Source of the DNA: Woeseiaceae bacterium | Lineage (GTDB): Bacteria > Pseudomonadota > Gammaproteobacteria > Steroidobacterales > Woeseiaceae | Direction of reading: 5' to 3' | DNA: 64,000 bases | NCBI GenBank assembly: GCA_030066655.1 | Contig: JASJBE010000006.1 | Location: 60,511-124,510, forward strand | Part shown: piece by piece, positions 35,950 through 44,408 of the stretch | Layout of the letters: each line of letters starts with the position of its first letter | How positions within the stretch are numbered: position 1 is the first letter of the stretch | Notes under the pieces: generated by a model | Databases searched by the model: none | Seen by the model: only the letters and a program-made list of their open reading frames with translations | What the model was told of the DNA's origin: nothing | Position numbers and translations under genes: made by a program

Positions 35950-36122
35950 TCACGGCACGATGCCGCTCTTGCCGCAATCGCACTGACTTCCGTCGAACTT
36001 ACATGGTCCGCTTCTGGCTGTGAGCCGCCATCCGGGCGTTTTGAGTTAGACTGAACGCTGCCAGCACTTTTCAGCTACCGGGATTACGCAGCTGGAATTC
36101 GCACAACTGAAGGAATGGAGAC

Positions 36123-36293
36123 ATGAAATCGAAAGCACTTTACTTCCTTCTGGGATTGATGACCTATGTTGTGCTGAACCGGGTCATTGGCGTAGACAGC
36201 CTGTTGCTGGAGGTTGTGATCGTTGCTGCGTTCGCGGCGGTCTTGTATGTGGGACTGAAGATCAAAGAACGCTCCAAGCATCCAAAGAGTTAG
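36123..36293 (+). CDS. Small membrane protein (56 aa)
   Basis: ATG at 36123 is preceded by AAGGAATGGAGAC, a good binding site. The 56-residue product starts MKSKALYFLLGLMTYVVLNR and has two hydrophobic segments, a polar turn around VIGVDS and a Lys-rich end (KIKERSKHPKS). It is below the usual ORF size cut-off. Compact helical hairpins of this kind are common among unnamed bacterial membrane proteins; I recognise no family. Confidence 0.6.
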   Translation: MKSKALYFLLGLMTYVVLNRVIGVDSLLLEVVIVAAFAAVLYVGLKIKERSKHPKS

Positions 36294-36477
36294 CAACAGC
36301 AAGAATACTTGCTGGCGTCCTTCGCCACGCCAGATATCCATCGACTGCTATTGGCGGCAAGCTCCCACCCAGCGGGGAGGTGAGGTGACTTCTACTGGCC
36401 CCTGGCAGCCATCCGCAAATTGCTCTCATCAAGGAATGATATTCTCGATATGAGTTGGCCACAGGTAGTTTGATCGC

Positions 36478-36729
36478 ATGGATAAGCGAGACCGAGAAAT
36501 GCTGATCGAGGTGAGAGATGACGTGCGCCTCATAAGAGAACGCACCGACAAACTCTTCGAAATGATCGAGAACGAGGTCACGCCCGAGGATCTCGACGAA
36601 ATAGGGCTGAAGCACCACCCGGTCAAACTTGCGATGAAAAAGACGCTTGGCGAGGCTGCCGGTCTGGCCGTCATAGGCCTGGTGGGTTTTGGCATCTATC
36701 TTTTGGCCCGAGCTCTTGGCTGGATCTAG
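36478..36729 (+). CDS. Small tail-anchored membrane protein of unknown function
   Basis: An 83-residue protein. The first ~50 residues are charged and helical (KRDREMLIEVRDDVRLIRERTDKL), probably a coiled coil, followed by a single TM helix at ~60-80 (EAAGLAVIGLVGFGIYLLA). This looks like a short membrane-anchored coiled-coil protein, facing the cytoplasm. I do not recognise a family. It stands alone between the preceding small membrane gene and a minus-strand gene. Confidence 0.55.
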   Translation: MDKRDREMLIEVRDDVRLIRERTDKLFEMIENEVTPEDLDEIGLKHHPVKLAMKKTLGEAAGLAVIGLVGFGIYLLARALGWI

Positions 36730-36837
36730 GCTAATCACACATTGCACGAGCCGACGATACGATCGCTTCTAGCCAATAGCTGACAAGCACAAACGCCCGA
36801 AACCTGCCATCCTCGTAACCGGTCATGGACAAAACGG

Positions 36838-37479
36838 TCAGTCACCGACAGGCTCGTCCGCGCGGGCCGGCAGGAAGCGGGCCGATACGTCGCGTCTGGA
36901 GAAGATCCCGATGCTGAGCGTGCCGCCGTCAAAGCGGCGCGGTGCACCTATCCGGTATCGTTCAGGCACGTGTGTCGCTTCATTGGCACTTTCTACCCAG
37001 GTTACCCGCACGAATCCGGATGGCTTCTCGCTGAAGCCGTGCAGTTCGATCTCGGCGCGGGCCGCGAGCGGGCCTATCTCAATCGTCTCGTTCAAGAATC
37101 GGACCTCGACGCTCGACATGTCCTTGCCCGAAAAATTATGCACGCGCAGCGAGTAGCGTTGATCCTCGAACGCCGGTTGCACATACCAGGCCGTGATGGC
37201 GAGCAATATGACGGCGGCCGCGACCAACAGTGCGCGGCGATGCCTCCGCAGTAGCGCGACACGCCGTTCTTTCCGGCAGTACCAGTGGATGAGGCCGAGA
37301 ATCAGCGATGCGATTGCGCCGATGCCGAGACCGAAGACAATCACGTAGGCTGCGCTGGTGGGATCCTCGTAGGCCGACAGAATCATGCCGAACAGCCAAC
37401 CGAGCGGACACGCGGCCAGCGCAGCCAAGCCAGTCCATTGGGCGGCTGGCGGCAGGGTCGTTGTCTTTTCTCTAGTCAT
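36838..37479 (-). CDS. Uncharacterised three-TM membrane protein with a C-terminal extracytoplasmic domain
   Basis: A 213-residue protein with TM helices at about 15-35, 43-64 and 83-101. The last ~110 residues form a soluble domain of beta type (YSLRVHNFSGKDMSSVEVRFLNE), probably periplasmic. Nothing in the sequence identifies a family. It is 22 bp downstream of another small membrane gene on the same strand, suggesting an operon. Confidence 0.65.
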   Translation of the reverse strand: MTREKTTTLPPAAQWTGLAALAACPLGWLFGMILSAYEDPTSAAYVIVFGLGIGAIASLILGLIHWYCRKERRVALLRRHRRALLVAAAVILLAITAWYVQPAFEDQRYSLRVHNFSGKDMSSVEVRFLNETIEIGPLAARAEIELHGFSEKPSGFVRVTWVESANEATHVPERYRIGAPRRFDGGTLSIGIFSRRDVSARFLPARADEPVGD

Positions 37480-37501
37480 GCCGGCTGCGCTGCTGGCGCA
37501 A

Positions 37502-37852
37502 TCAGGTCAGCGCGTCCCACAGTCCGGACTGGTAGACGATCGCCCCGGCGATGACGACGGCCGGCGCGATCAAGCCGCGCCTGAAGCAGGCTTTGCGCGT
37601 TTCCGAGGTCTGGAAGGCAAGCAACAGGTTCATAATCAGCACGACGGGTGACGCGACGATGGCGCCGAGGAATATCCCGAGGGCTGCGAACTCTGCTGCG
37701 CCGGCCCCCGTGTCGGTGTGCATAATGATGAATAGCGCTGCGGCCATGATGGCGATCGGAAGAACGACTCCGTAGAGCAGCCGATCACGCATGCGCATCT
37801 GTGTAGACACGCCGGAACCGTCGCCTGCGTCGGTTCCGTCCGCGATGCTCAT
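37502..37852 (-). CDS. Uncharacterised small membrane protein (three TM)
   Basis: A 116-residue protein: a polar N-terminus, then three hydrophobic helices (about 28-46, 52-80 and 92-112). No motif is recognised. It lies in a minus-strand run: a cytochrome-like lipoprotein upstream (46-bp gap) and another membrane protein downstream (22-bp gap), so it may be part of a three-gene operon. Confidence 0.6.
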   Translation of the reverse strand: MSIADGTDAGDGSGVSTQMRMRDRLLYGVVLPIAIMAAALFIIMHTDTGAGAAEFAALGIFLGAIVASPVVLIMNLLLAFQTSETRKACFRRGLIAPAVVIAGAIVYQSGLWDALT

Positions 37853-37898
37853 CGTTCCGTCTCGGCCGTTTCCCGACGTGCTAGCAACCGCTCAGCGA

Positions 37899-39179
37899 CT
37901 ACCGCTCGGCGCCGTTCGATATCCAGAGCCTGATCTGGTCGATCTCCGCCTGCGGTGTCGGTGCGCGACCCGGCGGTGGCATCACGTTGCCTGTGATTCC
38001 CGCCGCGTTTTCCATCTTGCGAATCAGGTAGCTCGCGTCCGGATCGCCGGGAGCCACGAGCATCACATTCTCCTGGCCGGTCTGGTTACTGAATTCACCG
38101 ACCATTTCTGCGTAACTCGTGTCGGCATTGGCCAGCGAGAGCCCGGCAGCCTGTGTCGTGTTGTCGTGACATCCGGACGTCGCGCAGTCCGGCGTGAAGA
38201 CAACGGCCTGTATCTGGTCGAGCGTTGGTCCAATGACGACCGGCGTCGCCAGCGTAAACGCGAGACTGAAGTCGCCACCCGCGGCGCCGTTGCCGGACGG
38301 GTAAACGCCGGCAAACTCGCCGTCTAACGCGTTCGCGTCGAGATCCATGATGACCGACGCGCCCGTGCCTAGCAGCCGGACGCGATATAGATCGTCGACC
38401 AGCGTGATGCCGCTTAAGCTGAATACCGCACTCTGTGGGTTGGCGCCCGGCACCGTGATGGACGCCGCCGTGACCGGCATGTCGTCTCCGTCGTCGAACA
38501 CACCGTCGCCGTTACTGCCTTCGAGGATGAAGGTGTTGGCATTGACGGAAGACGCATCAAGCTCGCGATCGAAACCGGCCGTGATCTGGCCCGGCGTGGT
38601 CTCGATAGTGCTGTTCGGCGCGATGGACAATGTGGTTACGCGAATCGGTCCGGCCGGGGGCGCCGCGGTGTCGTCGACCGCGCCGTCCGTGATCCACTGA
38701 CGGATGACGTCGATATCTGCCTGTTCGATGCTGCCGCTCGGGGGCATAACCTGGCCGGAGGCGGCCGTGCCTTCCATCTTCTGGATCAGGTAGCTCTGGT
38801 TCGGGTTGTTCGGGTTTACGAGCTGCAGGCCGGAATCCTGCGAGCTCGCAACACCAACAATCATTGCGTAGGAATTGGCTGCTTCGAGGTTCAGACCCGC
38901 TGACGGACTTCCGCCCGAGTGACAGCCCGAGGTAGCACAGGTGGGCGTGAATACGTTCGCCTGCACCTCGGAGAACGTGGGTCCGAAACTGGCTCCAGGC
39001 GGCGGTGGAGGTGGCGGCGGTGGCGTCGGTGTCGGATCAGGCGCCGGCGGCCTGTCGGCGAAGAACTCTTCGGCCGCCTTGTCATAGGACGATTCGCACG
39101 CACACAGTGCCGCCGCCGTAAGCAGCATCAGCGAAATCCTGCTCGCGCCGCGTCGCGTGTAGCGTTGATTTTTCAACAT
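37899..39179 (-). CDS. Lipoprotein with two CX4CH haem-like motifs and a central Ig-like domain
   Basis: A 426-residue lipoprotein (signal ends LTAAALCAC). After a proline-rich linker with a run of nine Pro, two similar ~100-residue modules occur at either end of the mature protein, each with FTPxCATSGCH and later SYLI[Q/R]KME and VMPP. A bacterial Ig-like domain (~175-290) separates them. The motif is C-ATSG-CH, with four residues between the cysteines instead of the usual two, and MPP supplies a possible axial Met. Similar unnamed cytochrome-like lipoproteins occur in marine bacteria. Haem attachment is plausible but unproven. It is the first gene of a minus-strand run. Confidence 0.75.
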   Translation of the reverse strand: MLKNQRYTRRGASRISLMLLTAAALCACESSYDKAAEEFFADRPPAPDPTPTPPPPPPPPPGASFGPTFSEVQANVFTPTCATSGCHSGGSPSAGLNLEAANSYAMIVGVASSQDSGLQLVNPNNPNQSYLIQKMEGTAASGQVMPPSGSIEQADIDVIRQWITDGAVDDTAAPPAGPIRVTTLSIAPNSTIETTPGQITAGFDRELDASSVNANTFILEGSNGDGVFDDGDDMPVTAASITVPGANPQSAVFSLSGITLVDDLYRVRLLGTGASVIMDLDANALDGEFAGVYPSGNGAAGGDFSLAFTLATPVVIGPTLDQIQAVVFTPDCATSGCHDNTTQAAGLSLANADTSYAEMVGEFSNQTGQENVMLVAPGDPDASYLIRKMENAAGITGNVMPPPGRAPTPQAEIDQIRLWISNGAER

Positions 39180-39428
39180 GTTCGTTTCTGCCGGACCTTA
39201 TTACTCTCGATCCTACCGTCTGGGTTTCGCAAAATCGTGACGCCTATCACACTACGGTGTCTGCGGCGGAATCAACCGAAAAAGCGTCTGTATTCACCGA
39301 CAGTCGCGGTTTTCGTTAAATCGCCCCGGAATCGCGTTTTTCACTGCATTGGCCGGCAGTTAACAATGAGCTTAAGCCCCGTCAGTGCTATCTTTAATGG
39401 CAATAGCATCTGCGTTTGGTGAGACGAA

Positions 39429-39965
39429 GTGCTTTCAAGCCTGTTCGGCAAACAAGACCCGGGGCGTGTCCTCGAAGGACACTCGACGCGGGAACTGACT
39501 GACGCGAAGAAGCGCTGTAAGTCCGAGCTGCGCGCTGCAATCTATCTGTACGATGACAGCGTCTTCATTCTGTCGGCGATCGCCGGCAATTCCGAGGCCG
39601 GTGAGGCCGTCGTGCTGGACGTCGACGTGTCTGACGATGCACTGGGCGAGACGGTCTGCGACAAGCTGATCGAGCACGAGCTCAATGAAAGACCCGACAG
39701 ATCGTCGCATCCGGTCCGCGACTGGGAGGCGTTCAAGGCCTCCGGCGCGCGTTCCGGTCGAGGCTTCGAGGAACGCTCCTTTTACGGCTACGTGCAGACG
39801 ATCAATACCGCGATTCGCATCGACGTGACGCCGCGTAAGACCAACCACCCCGAGATCAGCGCGTCCTGCAGCCTGTCCAACGGTCAGCCGCATTCGTCGA
39901 TCGGCGCGGCGGTCAGGCGTGCTTTTTCGGCCGCAAAGATCCTGCGCAAGGCCGGGAAGATCTGA
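39429..39965 (+). CDS. Uncharacterised protein
   Basis: A 178-residue protein with no membrane segment or signal peptide. It contains ELRAAIYLYDDSVFILSA, GFEERSFYGYVQTINTAIRIDVTP and an end rich in basic residues. I recognise no domain. The start is GTG at 39429 with a weak GAGACGAA site. The gap to its left (39180-39428) holds no gene that I can see. Confidence 0.55.
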   Translation: MLSSLFGKQDPGRVLEGHSTRELTDAKKRCKSELRAAIYLYDDSVFILSAIAGNSEAGEAVVLDVDVSDDALGETVCDKLIEHELNERPDRSSHPVRDWEAFKASGARSGRGFEERSFYGYVQTINTAIRIDVTPRKTNHPEISASCSLSNGQPHSSIGAAVRRAFSAAKILRKAGKI

Positions 39966-40141
39966 CGCGCATTCAAGGCCGGGCGCGCGCCAGCAAGCGC
40001 GCCGTTCTCGATCACGTTACACTCCGCCACGTCGAACGCGATCCGTTACTCGCTGAGACGACCCTCGGAGACCGGGCGGGTCGACTCCTGATAAAGGCGT
40101 CGCTCCAGACCCAGCGATGACCAACATGTAAGGAAGATGCC

Positions 40142-41101
40142 TTGGCCGGTGCCAGCCTGTTAACACTGCTCGATGATATAGCGACCTTGATGGATGATGT
40201 CGCGGTGCTCACCAAGGTCGCGGCGAAGAAGACCGCCGGTGTGCTTGGCGATGACCTGGCATTGAACGCACAGCAGGTGACAGGCGTGCGGGCGGAGCGC
40301 GAGCTCCCGGTCGTCTGGGCCGTGTTCAAGGGCTCGGCGATCAACAAGCTGATCATGGTGCCTGTCGCACTCGCGCTCAGTGCGTTCCTGCCGTGGATCA
40401 TCACACCATTGCTCATGTTGGGCGGCGCGTTCCTGTGTTACGAGGGTTTCGAGAAGGTCGTTCACAAGCTGCTGCATCGCGCCGAGGAGGAAGTCGAACA
40501 TCAGCAGCGCCTCGAGGCCGTCAGCGATCATGAGGTGGACATGGTCGCCTTCGAAAAGCAACGCATCCGTGGCGCGATTCGCACCGATGCGATCCTGTCG
40601 GCCGAGATTATTGTCATCGTTCTCGGCGTCATCAAGGACGTCGACCTGACGACGCGCATCACCGTGCTGTCGGTTGTCGCAGCGCTGATCACGGTCGGCG
40701 TGTACGGGCTCGTCGCCGCGATCGTAAAGATGGACGACGTTGGCATGCACCTCATCGACAAAAAGGGTGAGGGGCGCGCGGTCCGGTTCCAGAGGGGCGT
40801 GGGCGCGTGGATCCTGAGGCTGGCGCCCAAGTTCATGCGAACGCTGTCGGTCGTCGGCACGGCTGCCATGTTCCTGGTCGGCGGCGGCATCCTCGTGCAC
40901 GGTATCCCGGCCGTCGCCGAGCTGCTGCATCATTTCGAGGAATGGCTGCAGGCACTTGCTGTCGCGGGCAACCTGCTCGCCATCCTCGGCGCACAGCTCT
41001 ACAACGGCCTGTTCGGCATGCTCGTCGGCGCCATCCTGGTCGGCCTGCTGTCGGTCGGCCAGCGCTTCTGGCCGAAGGTTGGCGAGCCGGCAGCCGACTG
41101 A
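40142..41101 (+). CDS. DUF808 (YedI-like) inner-membrane protein
   Basis: A 319-residue membrane protein. The start (GASLLTLLDDIATLMDDVAVLTKVAAKKTAGVLGDDLALNA), the KGSAINKLIMVPVALALS and LMLGGAFLCYEGFEKVVHKL segments and the C-terminal helices match the DUF808 family, represented by E. coli YedI, whose function is unknown. Five to seven TM helices are visible. The start is TTG at 40142 with AAGGAAG upstream. It is 66 bp before an ABC transporter operon on the same strand, but I have no evidence for a shared role. Confidence 0.88.
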   Translation: MAGASLLTLLDDIATLMDDVAVLTKVAAKKTAGVLGDDLALNAQQVTGVRAERELPVVWAVFKGSAINKLIMVPVALALSAFLPWIITPLLMLGGAFLCYEGFEKVVHKLLHRAEEEVEHQQRLEAVSDHEVDMVAFEKQRIRGAIRTDAILSAEIIVIVLGVIKDVDLTTRITVLSVVAALITVGVYGLVAAIVKMDDVGMHLIDKKGEGRAVRFQRGVGAWILRLAPKFMRTLSVVGTAAMFLVGGGILVHGIPAVAELLHHFEEWLQALAVAGNLLAILGAQLYNGLFGMLVGAILVGLLSVGQRFWPKVGEPAAD

Positions 41102-41167
41102 CGCCCGCATACAAGCTGTTACCAGAGAAGCATTGCAATCGCGGTCAGTGCATGCCGAAATGCGCGC

Positions 41168-41890
41168 ATGACAGTGCATGACAACACCCTCGTTCACCTG
41201 CGGGGTTTGAGCCGTCGCTTCACCGAGGGCGAGCGCGAGCACGTCGTGCTCGACGGCGTTGACCTCGACATTGAGCGAGGCGAGTCTGTCGCAATCTGCG
41301 GTCGCAGCGGATCGGGAAAGTCGACGTTGCTCAATCTCGTTGGCGGCATCGACGCGCCTGATGCCGGCGAGGTCATCGTCGACGGGATTAGCCTGACGAC
41401 GCTGAGCGAGCATGAGCGGACGCTGTTCCGGCGGCGCCACATTGGCTTCGTCTACCAGGCGTTCAACCTGATACCGACGCTGTCGGTCAGCGACAACATT
41501 CGTCTCGTCCTGGAGCTGAACAACGTCAAAGGGCGGCTGGCGACGATTCGCATCAACACCTTGCTCGACGCCGTGGGCCTGGACGGGCGGGCGGACAGTT
41601 ATCCGGATGTCCTGTCCGGCGGCGAGCAGCAGCGCGTCGCGATTGCGAGAGCCCTGAGTCACGAACCGCCGGTGCTGATTGCGGACGAGCCGACCGGCAA
41701 CCTCGATGATGCGACGGCTGAGAGGATCATCGAGCTGTTGAGCGACATTGTCCGAGAGCACGGAACGACACTCGTCATGGCGACGCACAGCACGCGCGTC
41801 GCCGCAACCTGTGACCGCGTCATTAACCTGCACAACGGCAAGATCGACGCCGAACACGTCGTGCCGGGCGACGTGGACTCCGACTCGTGA
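41168..41890 (+). CDS. ABC transporter ATPase, LolD/MacB type
   Basis: A 240-residue ATP-binding subunit. Walker A GRSGSGKST, signature LSGGEQQR, Walker B VLIADEPTGN and the H-loop MATHSTR are complete. The YQAFNLIPTLSVSDNI segment places it with the MacB/LolD group, which works with FtsX-type permeases to move molecules from the membrane outward. Its stop overlaps the permease start as GTGA. In the Att-type arrangement the same three genes (ATPase, permease, AttH) stand in this order. Confidence 0.92.
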   Translation: MTVHDNTLVHLRGLSRRFTEGEREHVVLDGVDLDIERGESVAICGRSGSGKSTLLNLVGGIDAPDAGEVIVDGISLTTLSEHERTLFRRRHIGFVYQAFNLIPTLSVSDNIRLVLELNNVKGRLATIRINTLLDAVGLDGRADSYPDVLSGGEQQRVAIARALSHEPPVLIADEPTGNLDDATAERIIELLSDIVREHGTTLVMATHSTRVAATCDRVINLHNGKIDAEHVVPGDVDSDS

Positions 41891-44406
41891 CGAGGACGAC
41901 CTGGCGCGCCAGCTTTTCCTACATGCTGCGTCACCCGTGGCAGCTCGCTTTGTCATTAATCGGTATCAGCATCGGCGTCGCGGTCATCATCGCCGTCGAT
42001 CTCGCCAACTCCAGTGCACGCAAAGCCTTCCTGCTGTCGATGGACGCCGTGACCGGCGAGGCCACGCACCAGGTGATCGGCGGTCCTCGCGGTGTCGACG
42101 AGTCGGTCTATGTGAATCTGCGGACGGAAGCCGGCTTCGAGGCGATCGCACCCGTCGTCGAGGGGAGCGTCAGGGTCGATGGTGTGGATTTCGAGCTCCT
42201 GGGCGTCGACCTGTTTGCTGAGCGGGAGATTCGGTCGTTCACGCAGCAACCGTCGAGCAGTGAGTCGTCCTCCGACTCGCTGTTTCGGGATTTCCTGTTG
42301 CAGCCCGGCAGCGCGACGATGTCCGAGGGGACGGCGGCAGGGCTTCGGCTGAACGTCGGCGACACCTTCGTCGTCGAAAGCGCCGGCAGGAATTTCACCG
42401 GTCGGCTGGTCGCCGTGTTCGCAGATGCCGAGTCGGAAGCACTGGATCGCCTGATGACGGTCGACATTGCGACAGCGCAGAAGTGGCTCGGACAAGTCGG
42501 CTGGCTGTCCAGGATCGACGTTCGCATCGAGGACGGGGACGATGCGACGATGGACGCATTGAATGCGGCACTGCCCGACGGCGTTCGGGTGTTCGACGCA
42601 GAAGGCCGGACCAATACGACGGCCGACCTCAGCGCCGCGTTCATGACGAATCTGACCGCGATGAGCCTCCTCGCACTACTCGTGGGCCTGTTCCTGATCT
42701 ACAACAGCGTCAGTTTCTCCGTTCTGCAGCGGCGCAGGCTGATCGGCGTTCTGCGTGCGCTGGGGATCACGCGCCGCCAGGTGTTGGGCCTGGTGCTCGG
42801 CGAGGCGCTCGTGCTCGGAACGCTGGCGGCGATGCTGGGCGTCGCGCTCGGCATCGTGCTCGGTGAAGAACTGTTGTCGCTCGTGTCCCGGTCGATCAAC
42901 GATCTGTACTTTCGCGTCACGGCAACCAGCGTTATTGTCGATGCGTCGTCGGTCATCAAGGGGCTGACCGCCGGCATCGGCGCCTCGCTGGTAGCGGCAG
43001 CCGTGCCGGCCATCGAGGCCACGGGTTACCAGCCGCGCCTGACGATGACCCGCTCGACACTCGAGTCTGGCACCCGCAGCCTGCTGCCGTTCGTCGCGCT
43101 GGGCGGACTGGTAGTGATGCTACTCGCGGGCGTCGTGCTGCTCGGCTCGGGCCGTAGCCTGGTCGCCGGCCTCGCCGCTGTCTTCATGCTGATCCTCGGG
43201 TTCGCGCTGTGCATACCGCTTGCCGTTCGCTACGTCAGTCTCGCCTTTGCTCCGGTCGCGGGTCGAATTGGGCGCTCAGCCGCGCGGCTGGCCGTCGCCG
43301 GTGTCTCAGCGAGCCTGAGCCGGACCGGCGTGGCGATCGTCGCGCTCGCCGTCGCCGTCTCCGCAACAATCGGCGTCAGCGTCATGGTCGACAGCTTCCG
43401 TAGCTCTGTCAGCAGCTGGCTGGACCAGACCCTGCAGGCTGACATTTACACCGGCGTGCGGCGCGGCGCGTTCGATCCTGAATTGCTTCGCGACATCACG
43501 TCGCTCGAAGAGGTCGAGGCGTACAGCACGAGCCGACGGGCAGCGATCGAGGGATCGGATGGCGAGACGCAGATTCTCGTCATCGATATGGCGCCCGATG
43601 CCTACGCCGGCACCGAGCTGACCGACGCCGACCCTGCTGAGGTCTGGCCGGCGTGGGAAAGTGAGGACGCGATCCTCGTGTCCGAACCCTACGCCTACCA
43701 GCAGCGCAAGCAGGCCGGCGACACGGTCCCGTTGAGAACCGACGTCGGTGAGCGAGATTTCACCGTGCTCGCGACCTATCGCAGCTACGACGCGAGTGGC
43801 AGCGCCGTGCTGATGAGCCGGGCGACCTACGATCGGCACTATCGCGATGACGGTATCGATTCAATTGGCCTGTATCTCGTCGATGGCTCGGATCCTGACG
43901 CAATGATCGAGCGCATTCAGCAAATCAGCGAGGTTCGGCAGGAACTGATGCTGAACTCCAACGCGAAGATTCGTCAGCTCTCGCTCGAGATCTTCGACCG
44001 GACCTTCGTCATCACCGACGTGCTCTACTGGTTAGCGATCGGCGTGGCGCTGATCGGCATCTTGTCGTCGATGCTCGCGCTCCAGCTCGAGAACGGACGA
44101 GAACAGGGGCTGCTGCGAGCGCTGGGCATGACGCCCGCCCAGGTTGGCGGCATGATCACGGCGCAGACCGGGTTCATTGGCGTGCTAAGCGGCTTCGCGT
44201 CGATACCGCTCGGCGTTGTCATGGCATACGTCCTGATCGAGGTCATCAACCGTCGTGCCTTCGGTTGGGAGATCGACATGGTGGTCGCGCCCGGCATACT
44301 GCTAAGCGCCATCCTGTTTGCGTTCTTCTCGGCGCTCGCCGCCGGTATCTACCCGGCGTGGCGCGCCGGCCGCACGCAGCCTGCGCTCGCGATGAGGGAA
44401 GAGTAG
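41887..44406 (+). CDS. FtsX-domain ABC transporter permease (two FtsX units)
   Basis: An 839-residue inner-membrane protein with an N-terminal TM helix, a large periplasmic MacB-type core (~50-250), a first FtsX domain (three TM helices around 255-360), more TM helices at ~390-465, a second periplasmic core, and a second FtsX domain at the C-terminus (ELGLLRALGMT-like EQGLLRALGMTPAQVGG). Two-unit permeases of this size pair with a single ATPase in LolCDE/AttFG-type systems. It is translationally coupled with the ATPase gene and followed two bases later by the AttH-like gene. The cargo is not known. Confidence 0.9.
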   Translation: MTRTTWRASFSYMLRHPWQLALSLIGISIGVAVIIAVDLANSSARKAFLLSMDAVTGEATHQVIGGPRGVDESVYVNLRTEAGFEAIAPVVEGSVRVDGVDFELLGVDLFAEREIRSFTQQPSSSESSSDSLFRDFLLQPGSATMSEGTAAGLRLNVGDTFVVESAGRNFTGRLVAVFADAESEALDRLMTVDIATAQKWLGQVGWLSRIDVRIEDGDDATMDALNAALPDGVRVFDAEGRTNTTADLSAAFMTNLTAMSLLALLVGLFLIYNSVSFSVLQRRRLIGVLRALGITRRQVLGLVLGEALVLGTLAAMLGVALGIVLGEELLSLVSRSINDLYFRVTATSVIVDASSVIKGLTAGIGASLVAAAVPAIEATGYQPRLTMTRSTLESGTRSLLPFVALGGLVVMLLAGVVLLGSGRSLVAGLAAVFMLILGFALCIPLAVRYVSLAFAPVAGRIGRSAARLAVAGVSASLSRTGVAIVALAVAVSATIGVSVMVDSFRSSVSSWLDQTLQADIYTGVRRGAFDPELLRDITSLEEVEAYSTSRRAAIEGSDGETQILVIDMAPDAYAGTELTDADPAEVWPAWESEDAILVSEPYAYQQRKQAGDTVPLRTDVGERDFTVLATYRSYDASGSAVLMSRATYDRHYRDDGIDSIGLYLVDGSDPDAMIERIQQISEVRQELMLNSNAKIRQLSLEIFDRTFVITDVLYWLAIGVALIGILSSMLALQLENGREQGLLRALGMTPAQVGGMITAQTGFIGVLSGFASIPLGVVMAYVLIEVINRRAFGWEIDMVVAPGILLSAILFAFFSALAAGIYPAWRAGRTQPALAMREE

Positions 44407-44408
44407 TC

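Noticed and set aside
40160..41956. 598-residue minus-strand ORF
   Set aside because: It is antisense to the DUF808 and ABC ATPase genes, whose motifs are clear on the plus strand; the product is low-complexity Asp/Gln/Arg-rich.
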